This document shows, in pieces, positions 16,651 to 25,665 of a stretch of 64,000 nucleotides of DNA; the stretch's first letter is position 1, and each line of letters opens with the position of its first letter. This DNA is from Candidatus Rifleibacteriota bacterium (lineage in GTDB: Bacteria > Muiribacteriota > Ozemobacteria > Ozemobacterales > Ozemobacteraceae). The stretch spans positions 71,156-135,155 of the forward strand of contig JADFZL010000020.1 in NCBI GenBank assembly GCA_015232575.1, given 5' to 3'. The translations under genes were made by a program, and so were the position numbers. The notes beneath the pieces were generated by a model. It did no database searches. It saw only the letters and a list, made by a program, of their open reading frames with translations, and was not told where the DNA came from.

Positions 16651-17892
16651 ATGAAAAGTTTCATATATTTTCATATCTTTCTTTTTCTATGCAATTTTTG
16701 CATTATTTCCGCGGGTTGGTCTTTAACATTAAAAGAAGCTCTGGCACTTTCCGCTTCGCATCCGGTTTTGCTGGAAAGTCGTCTGAATATAGATCAAATC
16801 GTTTCCACTGCTGAAGATGCCGGCAAAAGATCGGCAGATTCGGTTTCGCTTGAATCCGAAAATGTCAGCGGACGATTGCCGGGATTTTCAAATGCTGAAG
16901 TCACTTTAGCCTTCAAACGAAATATTCTCGACAGACAAAAAACTAAGGCACAGAAACGCCTTGCTGCGCTTTCCATAGACGATGCAAAGCTTGAATTTAA
17001 CGCAATGAAAAGAGAAATTGGAAGCCGTGTTCAGGCAGCTTTTCACAGAGTAATTGCTTTGCAGAATCTTTACCAGAATGCCCTTGAGATGTCAAAAATA
17101 AACCTTGAAATGTTTGAAGCAACAAAAGCAAGAGTAGAAGCTGGTGCCAGCCCGGAACAGGAGATCGTCAAAGCACAACTTGAAATTGACAAATTTGAAG
17201 TCGAGCAAAAAAATATCGAAGGCAAATTAGAGGAAGCAATAGTAAATCTATATCGTGAAGCAGGCGCCGAGCCAATTCTAAACATTGAAGTAGTAGGAAC
17301 TTTAACTCCGGACATTGAATTGCCAGAGATTGAGCAACTCCATCAAAACATTATGAATATTCACCCGACACTGCTCTCAATTGACCAAAAACTGAGAGAA
17401 AATTCCGCGAGGCAAAAACTATTAAAAGCAGAAAATCGCCCATCCTACAGTTGGGTTGCCGGTGCAAGAAATTTCATTGAAGAAGGCTCACACGCCTTTG
17501 TTTTCGCAATTGAAGCAGAATTGCCAAATCGCATTGCCAATCGCGGCGCCCGTAAAGCAACACTGATCGAAAAAAACAAAATAGAGACAGAAAAGGAAAA
17601 AAGCCATCGGGAACTGCTTTCAACTCTTCAGGAGCAAATTATACGGTTCAATAGAAGTAAAGCAACAGCCTTGAGACTGCGCACCCAGATTATGCCCAGC
17701 GCTCAGAAATCTCTCGAAATGTCACTTGACGGTTATCGCCTCGGAAAAACCGACCAGTTGGTCGTTCTCGAGTCCCGAAAAGTGTATGCTGAAGTCGCAC
17801 GCGAATCGCTGATGGCACTATCTGAACTCTATGAAGCAGTTAACGCAATCGAACAGTTGACAGGTATTTGCCTGGTCAATGAGAGCCACTGA
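16651..17892 (+). CDS. TolC/CusC-type outer-membrane efflux protein
   Basis: 413 residues. I start at the ATG at 16651 because GGAGG lies 8 bases upstream and the residues from there form a good signal peptide (SFIYFHIFLFLCNFCIISAG). The body is the outer-membrane efflux protein fold: LTLKEALALSASHPVLLESRLNID near the N-terminus, long helical repeats, and YRLGKTDQLVVLESRKVYAEVARE in the second half. It forms the trimeric exit duct of a tripartite pump. The next two genes encode the adaptor and the RND pump, so this is the CusC/CzcC-type partner. The length is normal for the family. Confidence 0.88.
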   Translation: MKSFIYFHIFLFLCNFCIISAGWSLTLKEALALSASHPVLLESRLNIDQIVSTAEDAGKRSADSVSLESENVSGRLPGFSNAEVTLAFKRNILDRQKTKAQKRLAALSIDDAKLEFNAMKREIGSRVQAAFHRVIALQNLYQNALEMSKINLEMFEATKARVEAGASPEQEIVKAQLEIDKFEVEQKNIEGKLEEAIVNLYREAGAEPILNIEVVGTLTPDIELPEIEQLHQNIMNIHPTLLSIDQKLRENSARQKLLKAENRPSYSWVAGARNFIEEGSHAFVFAIEAELPNRIANRGARKATLIEKNKIETEKEKSHRELLSTLQEQIIRFNRSKATALRLRTQIMPSAQKSLEMSLDGYRLGKTDQLVVLESRKVYAEVARESLMALSELYEAVNAIEQLTGICLVNESH

Positions 17893-17927
17893 TCAGCAAT
17901 GATCAGAAGACCTGGAAGGAAATAACA

Positions 17928-19661
17928 ATGTTTATAATATATTACAGTTTATCAATATTTTTTGTTTTGCTTAGTACAATACTTTTTTCCCATCTCATTT
18001 CGTCAGCTTTTTTTCAAAGACTTCAATGTCTTCTCAATAACGCGCGGCAAAAACTAGACGCGGCATCTTGCCACGTTTGTCTTAAGCGGCTGGAAGCTAC
18101 TGCTACTTTTTCTTTTCGCGATTTATCAGGTATAACTGAACTTCGATCCAGACGTGCAATAAGAGTTCAGACCGGGAAAAAATCAACCAGCAGGTTCCTT
18201 TCTGAAAACTACCTGCTGATTTTAATGATTGCATTCTTGCCATTTAACTTCGCTTTTGCCGCTGAAGAGTGCAAAGACCACTGTGAAGAAAAAGAAGTAA
18301 AAGTACAGCCCATTGATCATAAACACGAACAAGTTTTAAACCAGAACAAGATACAAGTGCAGGGACAGAGCAAAGAACACGGCGAGAATGATACTTGCGG
18401 TCATGCCCACGCTCCTTCTGCTGATGTTACTGCTTCAGCACCACCCCGTGAAAAAGCACACAATCATGCTCATGGTGGCGACGCTTGCGGAGACAGCTCA
18501 AAACCTCTTGCTGAAAGAATGCAGGAACCATGCGAACATAATATTCCAATTATCAAATGCGATAAATGCCGTTTTGAAGTCGGCGCAGTCAAGCTTTCAT
18601 CTTCAACACAAGCTCTGGTTAAAGTCAGTACAATTCAGACAAGTCCGGCTCCAAGAGCTATTGACATTGTCGGAGAACTGATCCTTGATGAAAATCACCA
18701 GTTGGTTATTACCTCAAGAGTTACCGGACGACTGGCTTCTCTTACCGCCAAAATCGGCACCAACGTTAAGGAAAATGATGTAGTGGCAGTAATCGAAAGC
18801 AGTGAACTGGCTCAGACGGTTCTTGATTTTCTGAAAAGACTGTCTGAAATAAGTTTTGTCGAAAAGAAGCTTGCGCGGTCAGAACTTCTGTTCGCAAAAA
18901 AAGTTGGTGCCGAACAGGACGTCCAGGAAGCCCAATCAGCAAAAGATCTGGCTGTTCTTGAAGTAAAGAATGCACGCGACCGTTTGAAAATATTCGGTTT
19001 GAGCGAATCTGATATTGAACAATTAACAAAGAATCGAAACAACCAGCTTGTACAAGGAAAGATTATTCTTAAATCGGCAATGGGCGGAGTTGTCATTCAG
19101 CGTGACGGCACTATCGGTGAAATAATTCCCGGAGACAGAAAACTTCTTACGATAGCAAATATCTGCCATTTAACTGCAATCGGACAAATTCATGAAAAGC
19201 AGTTGGAAGAAGTCTTTTCGGCACTCAACAAAGGCAAGATTCCAGTTGAAATTACTGTTGACGGATTTCCGCAGAAGTCATTTTTCGGTGAGCTGACTTC
19301 GATTGACACTCAAATGCGCGAGGAAACCCGAACTCTTCCGGTTAGAATAGAAGTCGACAATCACAGTTCGCTGTTACGTCCCGGAATGTTCGCAAAGCTC
19401 CGTCTGCTTCTCGAAGATTCACAGAATCAAACAATGCTTCCTGATTCAGCAATTATGGAAAACGAAGGAAGTTTCTTCGTTTTCAAACAGATTGAACCAG
19501 ACCTCTTCCTGCGACAGGATGTAATAGCAGGCAGAAAAGTCGGCAGCAACAGAATTGTACAAAGCGGAATTACTGCTGGTGACGTTGTTGCCATCGAAGG
19601 TGCCTTCCTTCTCAAATCAGATATTCTCAGAGAAAAAATGGGCGCCGGCTGCGCTGATTAA
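17928..19661 (+). CDS. CusB-like periplasmic adaptor of the metal efflux pump
   Basis: 577 residues from the ATG at 17928 (GGAAGG upstream). Residues ~112-200 are rich in His, Cys and Asp (CGHAHAPSAD, HNHAHGGDACGD). CEHNIPIIKCDKCRFEVGAV follows, a metal-binding element common in CzcB/CusB proteins. Then come the beta-barrel, lipoyl and helical hairpin parts (RVTGRLASLTAKIGTNVKEND; KSAMGGVVIQRDGTIGEIIPG). The adaptor links the pump to the outer-membrane duct and may hand over metal. The first ~95 residues are odd. They include a dispersed repeat (18060-18105), and a second signal-like segment (MIAFLPFNFAFA) starts at 18225. Translation may therefore begin there, though no ribosome site precedes it. 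Confidence 0.85.
   Translation: MFIIYYSLSIFFVLLSTILFSHLISSAFFQRLQCLLNNARQKLDAASCHVCLKRLEATATFSFRDLSGITELRSRRAIRVQTGKKSTSRFLSENYLLILMIAFLPFNFAFAAEECKDHCEEKEVKVQPIDHKHEQVLNQNKIQVQGQSKEHGENDTCGHAHAPSADVTASAPPREKAHNHAHGGDACGDSSKPLAERMQEPCEHNIPIIKCDKCRFEVGAVKLSSSTQALVKVSTIQTSPAPRAIDIVGELILDENHQLVITSRVTGRLASLTAKIGTNVKENDVVAVIESSELAQTVLDFLKRLSEISFVEKKLARSELLFAKKVGAEQDVQEAQSAKDLAVLEVKNARDRLKIFGLSESDIEQLTKNRNNQLVQGKIILKSAMGGVVIQRDGTIGEIIPGDRKLLTIANICHLTAIGQIHEKQLEEVFSALNKGKIPVEITVDGFPQKSFFGELTSIDTQMREETRTLPVRIEVDNHSSLLRPGMFAKLRLLLEDSQNQTMLPDSAIMENEGSFFVFKQIEPDLFLRQDVIAGRKVGSNRIVQSGITAGDVVAIEGAFLLKSDILREKMGAGCAD
18060..18105 (+). repeat. copy of a short dispersed element inside the CusB-like frame
   Basis: The sequence here (TTTGTCTTAAGC, then CTGG.AGC..CT.CT, preceded by GCGGC) matches the hairpin at 46162-46208 downstream of an unrelated gene, over about 45 bases. 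It encodes residues ~45-60 of the annotated CusB-like frame, which argues that this part is not conserved protein. Confidence 0.45.
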
Positions 19662-19671
19662 GGAAAAAAGA

Positions 19672-22600
19672 ATGAAAAGATTTTTCCTTTTTTTATTACG
19701 ATATTCACCTTTTGTACTTATCTGCACAGCTCTATTAACCGCTCTGGGGATTTGGGCATGGAATAACCTGCCGATTGATGCTTATCCGGATGTAACAAAC
19801 ATTCAGATCACGATCCTGACAAAAGCCGACGGATTATCTGTTAACGACGTTGAACAGCAGATTTCTTTTCCGATTGAGCAGAAAATGTCCGGAATGAAAG
19901 GTGTTAAACAGGTCAGGTCATTGTCGAAAACCGGTCTGTCACAGATTGCGATTGTTTTCGAAGATGGCACCAATGCCTATTTTGCCCGACAACTTGTTTT
20001 TGAGCGCCTCCAGGAAACCAAAGAAGAACTTCCTTCTGGAATTGAGCCTGAAATGGCGCCTTTGAGCACTGGTCTGGGAGAAATCTTCCAATATACTCTT
20101 GAAAGCGAAAAACACACTGCTGTCGAGTTACGAACAATTCAGGACTGGATCGTTGCGCCAAGACTGCGTCCAATAGCAGGCGTAAGCGAAGTGAACAGTT
20201 TTGGAGGTTTCGTAAAACAGTATCATGTACTGGTTGACGCCGACAGGCTTCAGAAGCTTTCATTAACATTGCAGGATGTTGTTGAAGCGCTTGAAAAGAA
20301 TAACGCCAACGCTTCCGGAAAATATCTGTTTCGCGGATGGGAACAATTTAACATCACCTCTGTTGGATTATTTTCCAGCCCCGATGATATCGGGAAGATT
20401 GTCTTGAAGACGAATGACGGCATTCCGATTCGAATCAGTGATATTGCGGAAATTGCCGTTGGGCACGAAACACGTCAGGGCGCTGTAACGCGCGATGGAA
20501 AAGGCGAAGCCGTTGCCGGAATGGTAATCATGCTGAGAGATTCCAACTCAAAAGTTGTCGTTGACGCCGTCAAACGTGCGGTTCCGGATATTCAGAAAAG
20601 CCTTCCTGACGGCGTCAAAATGAATGTTTTTTATGACCGCACATATCTCATAAAAGCCTGTATCAAAACCGTCATGGATGCCACAGCAGAAGGCGGAATC
20701 TGCGTCATCTTCGTTCTGTTTCTTTTTCTGGCGGAACTCAGAACAGCGCTTCTGGTCGTCATGTCGCTTCCTCTGACATTTTTCGCCACGTTTATTATCA
20801 TGCAATTCTTTTCAATTACATCCAACCTTATGAGCCTTGGCGGACTGGCATTCTCGGTCGGAATGGTTGTTGACGCAACAGTTGTCGTTCTGGAAAATGC
20901 GAGACGCCATCTTGCACATTCAACAAAGCAAGATTCCATTCAAAGCCTGATTGCACGTTCGGTAGGCGAAGTCGCAAGACCCGTAGCATTCTCAGTTTTT
21001 ATCGTCGTTCTGGTCCTGGTTCCGCTCTTTTCTCTGGAAGGGCTGGAAGCAAAAATGTTTACGCCGCTGGCACTGGTAATGCTGATTTCTCTTCTCTCAT
21101 CACTATTTGTGGCACTTTTCATAATGCCATCGCTTGGTTATTACGTCCTTCCACATGGCGAAGAACATGAATTTTTGATCGCAAGAGCAATTCACTGGCT
21201 GTACAGAAAGTCTCTTTCAATTGCTTTATGGCTGCCTGGTACTACTGTATTTTTTGCTATCCTGATACTTGTCGGCACTGGATTCCTGGTTCCCATGATA
21301 GGAACAGACTTCATGCCGGCTCTTCAGGAAGGCGCTATTGCAATAAATGCTGTCAGGTTGCCAAATGCCTCTATCGAAGGAGCAGTAAAAGTTTCAACGG
21401 AAATTGAGAAACGCATTCTCAAGTTCCCCGAAGTCGCCGCAGTCATCTGCAAAACCGGACGGGCAGAAATTTCAGAAGACCCAATGGGACCTGAACAAAG
21501 CGACATTTTTATCACCTTCAGACAACCTGAAAAAGGCGAAAAATTCCGCAATCAGGACGAAATGACCGAAGTAGTACGTGGTGAACTGGAGCAAATCCCC
21601 GGTTTGCGTTATTCCTTTTCACAGCCGATTGCCCTTCGTGTAAATGAACTGATTTCGGGAATAAAAAGCGATGTGGCGGTAAAAGTTTTTGGTGACGATC
21701 TTGATACTTTGTCAGACTTCGCAAAGAAAGTAACAGATATCACAGCCACAGTTGATGGAGCAAAAGACGTCAAAGCCACTCAAATTTCCGGAATGTCGCA
21801 GCTTGAGATCAGAATTGACCATGACGCGGCTTCCCGCTACGGTTTGAATGCTGCTCAAATTAACGCTGTCATAGAAATAGGCGTTGGCGGTAAAGTTGTT
21901 TCAAAGCTAATTGAAGGGCAGCAGCGCTTTGCCATTGTTGTTCGATTTGCAGACAAATGGCGGCTTGATGATGAAGCAATAAGTAAACTGAAAGTCCCGA
22001 CCGGCAATGGAACATGGGTTCCGCTTGATCAGATTTGTCAGATAAAGCAGATTGAAAGTCCAATCGAAATTGGCAGGGAAAACGGAAGAAGACGCATGGT
22101 AGTCGAAACGAATGTCCGCGGGCGTGACCTTGGCGGATTCGTGGCAGAACTTCAAAGCAAACTGGCTCCGCTTGAAAAAGAGCTGCCGGCCGGATATTAT
22201 CTTCAGTACGGCGGACAATTCGAAAACCAGCAACGGGCAATGGCTCACCTGTCAGTTGTTGTTCCAGCTGCTATCGTGCTGATTTTCATTCTGTTAATTC
22301 TTGCAATGGGCTATGTAAGAGACGCTGTACTGGTAATTCTGAATCTTCCCTTTGCACTTGTCGGCGGAATTGTTGCGGTAATTGCTTTCAAAATGTCTCT
22401 TTCTGTTTCTGCTGCGGTTGCTTTCATCGTTCTGCTGGGAATAGCGGTTCAGAACGGAGTTCTGCTGATTGCTTTCTTCCGCCAGTTAATGCATGAGGGT
22501 GTATCAGTTAACAATGCCGTTAAAAAAGGGTGTGCAACCCGCTTCAGACCATTAATGATGACAGCACTTACTTCATTTATCGGACACTTGCCCATGCTGT

Positions 22601-22776
22601 ACGCAACCGGTTCCGGCGCTGAAATTCAAAAGCCGCTGGCAGTAGTCGTAATGGGCGGTCTGCTTACTTCGACGGCTCTGACACTGTTAATCCTGCCGGT
22701 TATTTTCCGCTGGGTGGAAGCCAGACACGTTTTTGCACGCCGCAGAAAACAGCTTCGAAAAATGAGCAAACATTGA
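19672..22776 (+). CDS. CusA-like heavy-metal RND efflux pump
   Basis: 1034 residues from the ATG at 19672, which has AAGGA upstream; the longer frame overlaps the adaptor gene and is not needed. It is a full RND pump: NLPIDAYPDVTNIQI at the N-terminus, two large periplasmic loops and twelve membrane helices. Helix 4 reads GLAFSVGMVVDATVVVLENA. The D and E of the proton relay are present, but the first Asp of the CzcA-type DFG segment is Ala, as in CusA-type pumps for monovalent copper and silver. It works with the adaptor and TolC-like genes upstream and is followed by a bidirectional terminator. I call it CusA-like; the metal is inferred. Confidence 0.9.
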   Translation: MKRFFLFLLRYSPFVLICTALLTALGIWAWNNLPIDAYPDVTNIQITILTKADGLSVNDVEQQISFPIEQKMSGMKGVKQVRSLSKTGLSQIAIVFEDGTNAYFARQLVFERLQETKEELPSGIEPEMAPLSTGLGEIFQYTLESEKHTAVELRTIQDWIVAPRLRPIAGVSEVNSFGGFVKQYHVLVDADRLQKLSLTLQDVVEALEKNNANASGKYLFRGWEQFNITSVGLFSSPDDIGKIVLKTNDGIPIRISDIAEIAVGHETRQGAVTRDGKGEAVAGMVIMLRDSNSKVVVDAVKRAVPDIQKSLPDGVKMNVFYDRTYLIKACIKTVMDATAEGGICVIFVLFLFLAELRTALLVVMSLPLTFFATFIIMQFFSITSNLMSLGGLAFSVGMVVDATVVVLENARRHLAHSTKQDSIQSLIARSVGEVARPVAFSVFIVVLVLVPLFSLEGLEAKMFTPLALVMLISLLSSLFVALFIMPSLGYYVLPHGEEHEFLIARAIHWLYRKSLSIALWLPGTTVFFAILILVGTGFLVPMIGTDFMPALQEGAIAINAVRLPNASIEGAVKVSTEIEKRILKFPEVAAVICKTGRAEISEDPMGPEQSDIFITFRQPEKGEKFRNQDEMTEVVRGELEQIPGLRYSFSQPIALRVNELISGIKSDVAVKVFGDDLDTLSDFAKKVTDITATVDGAKDVKATQISGMSQLEIRIDHDAASRYGLNAAQINAVIEIGVGGKVVSKLIEGQQRFAIVVRFADKWRLDDEAISKLKVPTGNGTWVPLDQICQIKQIESPIEIGRENGRRRMVVETNVRGRDLGGFVAELQSKLAPLEKELPAGYYLQYGGQFENQQRAMAHLSVVVPAAIVLIFILLILAMGYVRDAVLVILNLPFALVGGIVAVIAFKMSLSVSAAVAFIVLLGIAVQNGVLLIAFFRQLMHEGVSVNNAVKKGCATRFRPLMMTALTSFIGHLPMLYATGSGAEIQKPLAVVVMGGLLTSTALTLLILPVIFRWVEARHVFARRRKQLRKMSKH

Positions 22777-22788
22777 AATCCATATTAA

Positions 22789-22824
22789 ACACCGCCGACC
22801 TGTACAAAGTTCGGCGGTGTTTTT
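22789..22824. terminator. bidirectional terminator
   Basis: ACACCGCCGA (22789-22798) pairs perfectly with TCGGCGGTGT (22811-22820) around a 12-nt loop, followed by TTTT. It separates the plus-strand efflux operon from the converging minus-strand DUF3592 gene. Confidence 0.9.
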
Positions 22825-23240
22825 CATATAATAAGCAAGCCGAGCAAACACAGTCCGGCAAGTGAAAATGCCGCAAGCGGAAACGCCCACAGCACATAAA
22901 ACGAATTAATTTCGACTTCCCCCGGATCTTTTTTATTGTAAATAACTTCAACAGTATCAGACACTTTGTAATTGTCCATAAAAATAGGAGTTTCAGAAGT
23001 AAACTGAATTTTTTTTCCATCACTGGTTGTAAATCTGATTACCGGATAACGGTCTTCTGAAGCTGAAGATCGGTTTCTTGATTTGAATTTATCGGTAAAT
23101 ATCCTGTCAACGGTTCCCTTGACCTTTACTCCGTTGAAATATATGCGGGCTGACTTATAAAACAAGCCAAAAGCTATCCAGCTTATCAAAACAGTAAATA
23201 ACAACAAAACGCCCTTTTTTATTATCCTGTCAGCACTCAT
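22824..23240 (-). CDS. DUF3592-type membrane protein
   Basis: 138 residues from the ATG at 23240 (GGGAAA upstream; the longer frame begins at 23264). There is one membrane helix at the N-terminus (GVLLLFTVLISWIAFGLF), a beta-rich middle (VKGTVDRIFTD; RYPVIRFTTSDGKKIQFTSE; DTVEVIYNKKDPGEVEIN) and a second hydrophobic segment at the end (PLAAFSLAGLCLLGLLII). This is the DUF3592 layout, a common family of unknown function. It lies downstream of the HgcAB-like operon on the same strand, separated by about 100 nt with a REP unit, so it may be separately transcribed. Confidence 0.75.
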   Translation of the reverse strand: MSADRIIKKGVLLLFTVLISWIAFGLFYKSARIYFNGVKVKGTVDRIFTDKFKSRNRSSASEDRYPVIRFTTSDGKKIQFTSETPIFMDNYKVSDTVEVIYNKKDPGEVEINSFYVLWAFPLAAFSLAGLCLLGLLII

Positions 23241-23291
23241 AATATTTTCCCGGCAAACATACAATTAATTACAGCAAATCTTAATAAAGGA

Positions 23292-23318
23292 GTCATTTCT
23301 ACCGAAGGGAGAAACCTC
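23292..23318. repeat. REP-like unit, copy 3
   Basis: GTCATTTCTACCGAAGGGAG and a few more bases, one change from the family core. It lies between the DUF3592 gene and the end of the HgcAB-like gene. Confidence 0.65.
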
Positions 23319-23341
23319 GCTTATCTCAGATTACCATGAGT

Positions 23342-24406
23342 CTATTTATTGACTATTTTAACACTTCTGACGTCGTTTTTAAAACCTGCGCCGGAATTTT
23401 CAACTGCATTGGCTGGACATTGTTTCACGCATGCCAGACACTCGCAACAGGATTTTGTCACATCTGCAAAGATCTTCTTTTCAGGAGTCCGGGAGAAAAT
23501 TCCCTTCGGACAAACCTCAAGACATGCGCCGCACCCGATACACTTGCTTGTAACTGCAGGCTGGAAAAGAGATTCGTTGTTGCCGGTGGTAAACCAGTGA
23601 AATATGGTAGTTTTGTAAAATGGCGTAGAACCGATCATATCTATTGCAAATATTATTATTCCGAGCCAGTCTGTCAAAATGTTTGCGAACAATCCCGGAG
23701 AGCGCTTTACCAGACCGGAAATAAGCGAAATTGCAGTTTGTACAAACCCAACCTGAAGAGCCTTGTTTGCCGGATATTTTGCGGGAATACGGTCGTAGGC
23801 AAGAAATGTCACCAGCGATACAATCGAAACAGACCTCAGAAAACGAAATACTTTTCTGTGAAAAAGCGGCCATAAAAGAATTGAAAGCGCGAAAACTCCT
23901 ATGACTCCGATTGCATTTTCAAACCTGTCACGAAACGGAAAATCAGCCCGGAGCATTTTTTCTGACTTCCTGAAATTGTTTTGAATGTATTCAGGAATAT
24001 CATCGAGGTTCATCGGTCCCCACACAGTTGAAAAACCTGTCTCTTTGCGTATCTTCGAAAGTTCGACTCCGGCAGCACAAAGCGGTGGAAGAATAAGGCG
24101 TCTGGTAGTCACCTTTTCACTCAAATTCACCGCCTCAATAGCATCAATGATCTTATTTTCATTGAAATCACCGACACCAGAGGCACACCAGACATTGATT
24201 CCAGCTGAATCTGCAACCAACAGCCGGCAGGGAAAATTTCTAAGCACTTCTATGAGCTGATCTGTTGTATGCGCATAATTTCCTGAAACAAAAACAGGCG
24301 CATCAGTCCCCGGATTCTGAAATTCGAGCAAACCAACTTCCGATCTGAAAGAGTTGTAACGGTGTAAAACTCTGTACCAGTAGACAATGCGATTGTGCAG
24401 ACTCAT
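23342..24406 (-). CDS. HgcA-HgcB-like fusion: membrane corrinoid protein with 2[4Fe-4S] ferredoxin domain
   Basis: 354 residues. Residues ~25-160 match HgcA, the corrinoid methyl carrier of mercury methylation: APVFVSGNY, then GINVWCASG with Cys74 in the cap-helix motif, then TTRRLILPPLCAAGVELSKIR. Hydrophobic helices span ~163-260. Residues ~285-335 are a two-cluster ferredoxin (CIGCGACLEVCP; CCECLACVKQCP) like HgcB. The two are separate proteins in classical methylators. The motif has V where HgcA normally has K (CAxGK). The extra HgcB cysteine after the second cluster (GVGC) is F here (GAGF), and there is no C-terminal cysteine pair. A corrinoid methyl-transfer role is likely; mercury as the substrate is uncertain. 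The start overlaps the methyltransferase stop (ATGA). Confidence 0.82.
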   Translation of the reverse strand: MSLHNRIVYWYRVLHRYNSFRSEVGLLEFQNPGTDAPVFVSGNYAHTTDQLIEVLRNFPCRLLVADSAGINVWCASGVGDFNENKIIDAIEAVNLSEKVTTRRLILPPLCAAGVELSKIRKETGFSTVWGPMNLDDIPEYIQNNFRKSEKMLRADFPFRDRFENAIGVIGVFALSILLWPLFHRKVFRFLRSVSIVSLVTFLAYDRIPAKYPANKALQVGFVQTAISLISGLVKRSPGLFANILTDWLGIIIFAIDMIGSTPFYKTTIFHWFTTGNNESLFQPAVTSKCIGCGACLEVCPKGIFSRTPEKKIFADVTKSCCECLACVKQCPANAVENSGAGFKNDVRSVKIVNK

Positions 24407-25065
24407 TTCTTTGCCACTTCCAGCAGTGAAACGAAGCCCAGCGCAAATTCCCGCCGGGAAACGATTTTCAATCCATGGCTTTCAAGTTTTTCAGAAAGGT
24501 TTTTAACGGGTCTGATCAATGTCCTTGTCAGAATAAAATTCGGAACAAAGGTCATCGCAAAAAATGCATTGCAGAATAATCCGGAAATCGTGTTTTCAGG
24601 CCATAATTCATCGCTGATCATGAAACGGCCATTTTCTGAAAGCAATGCCGGAATCTGACTTAATACGCTATTCAGAACTATATCAGGAAGTTCTCCAAGT
24701 ACAAGCGAGCAATTGATTAAATCAAATTTTTCGCCCTGGAAAGCTTTCGAAATAAGAGAAACACTCTTATTTTCAATTCGAATTGAGGATCTTATCGATT
24801 GATCGCCTGATGAAAGCTTGCTTTCAAATACATCAAGCATTGGAGCCGATGAATCAAGTCCGCTGCACACAGCACCCTTTTTTGCTGCCTCGATAAGGAA
24901 GGAGCCTGTTCCGCATCCGATATCAAGAACTTTCATATTTTTCTGAACTTTTTTCAGAACAGCTTTTCTCGTTTTCACATTTCCGCCAAGTGCAAGCCAG
25001 GTCATCATTGTGTCATAGCGGGCGGGAATATTTTCAATGAATTTCATCAAACCATATATAATCAT
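24403..25065 (-). CDS. SAM-dependent methyltransferase, class I
   Basis: 220 residues. Motif I is VLDIGCGTGSFLIEAAKKGAV and the acidic motif II end is SGLDSS, as in class I methyltransferases of the UbiE/ArsM-like group (Methyltransf_11/25). NCSLVLGELPD is motif III. The C-terminus has a hydrophobic stretch (FAMTFVPNFILTRTLI) that could touch the membrane. It overlaps both neighbours by 4 nt (IorB-like upstream, HgcAB-like downstream), so the operon is tightly coupled. It may supply or use methyl groups in the same pathway as the corrinoid protein, or act on a lipid or quinone. The substrate is not visible from the sequence. Confidence 0.85.
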   Translation of the reverse strand: MIIYGLMKFIENIPARYDTMMTWLALGGNVKTRKAVLKKVQKNMKVLDIGCGTGSFLIEAAKKGAVCSGLDSSAPMLDVFESKLSSGDQSIRSSIRIENKSVSLISKAFQGEKFDLINCSLVLGELPDIVLNSVLSQIPALLSENGRFMISDELWPENTISGLFCNAFFAMTFVPNFILTRTLIRPVKNLSEKLESHGLKIVSRREFALGFVSLLEVAKK

Positions 25066-25649
25066 TTTCCCTGACTCTCCAATTCATGCTTTCCAAGCAG
25101 GAAAGCTGATTTTTCATTTTCTTCAAGGCTTTTCAATATTTCAGTCTCCAGATCTGATAAACCCGCAGCTGCAAGGCTTGCGCCAAGCGCAATGAGATTT
25201 GCAACAATAACATTTTTAAATTTTTCAATCGCCAGCTTATTCAGATCAATGCAATATACTTTTTGAGTTGCTTTTCTGTACATATCTTCAGTTTCTTTCA
25301 GCGAAAAATATGAAAGACGTTTATGGCGAAGATTTATCGGTGTAACTATATGACTTGAATTCACAATAACAGTGCCTGAAGAGAATGTTGAAAAGTATTT
25401 CAGCCCTTCAGTTGCTTCGAGAGAAATAAGGAGATCGAGTGAATCTGGTGGAACCTCTGCCGCAAGAGGTCTTTCAGGCTCATCAGAGTATCTGATAACA
25501 CAGGCAACGTGCCCCTGTCTTTGTGCTCCACCGCGATTATCGCTTCCGGTAAGTCTGTAACCGAGAGCAATTATCGATCTTCTAAGAATGCCCGCTGCGG
25601 TGACAACTCCCTGCCCGCCTATTCCGGTAATTATTATACTTTTTGTCAT
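25062..25649 (-). CDS. IorB-like 2-oxoacid:ferredoxin oxidoreductase gamma-type subunit
   Basis: 195 residues with the family signature IITGIGGQGVVTAAGILRRS, then GSDNRGGAQRQGHVACVIRYSD and a SLEATEGLKYF segment. This subunit normally pairs with IorA (or the alpha/beta chains of pyruvate or 2-oxoglutarate oxidoreductase) to oxidise 2-oxoacids and reduce ferredoxin. No partner subunit is in the window. It may pair with one encoded elsewhere, or work in electron transfer to the ferredoxin domain of the fusion protein two genes downstream. CAGTCAGGCTGAT precedes the ATG; the gene starts 16 nt after the SDR gene and overlaps the methyltransferase by 4 nt. Confidence 0.85.
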   Translation of the reverse strand: MTKSIIITGIGGQGVVTAAGILRRSIIALGYRLTGSDNRGGAQRQGHVACVIRYSDEPERPLAAEVPPDSLDLLISLEATEGLKYFSTFSSGTVIVNSSHIVTPINLRHKRLSYFSLKETEDMYRKATQKVYCIDLNKLAIEKFKNVIVANLIALGASLAAAGLSDLETEILKSLEENEKSAFLLGKHELESQGK

Positions 25650-25665
25650 ATCAGCCTGACTGCAA

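Noticed and set aside
23342..24406. Calling the fusion a mercury methylase outright
   Set aside because: Two residues or residue groups that mark verified HgcA and HgcB are missing, so I keep it as HgcAB-like.
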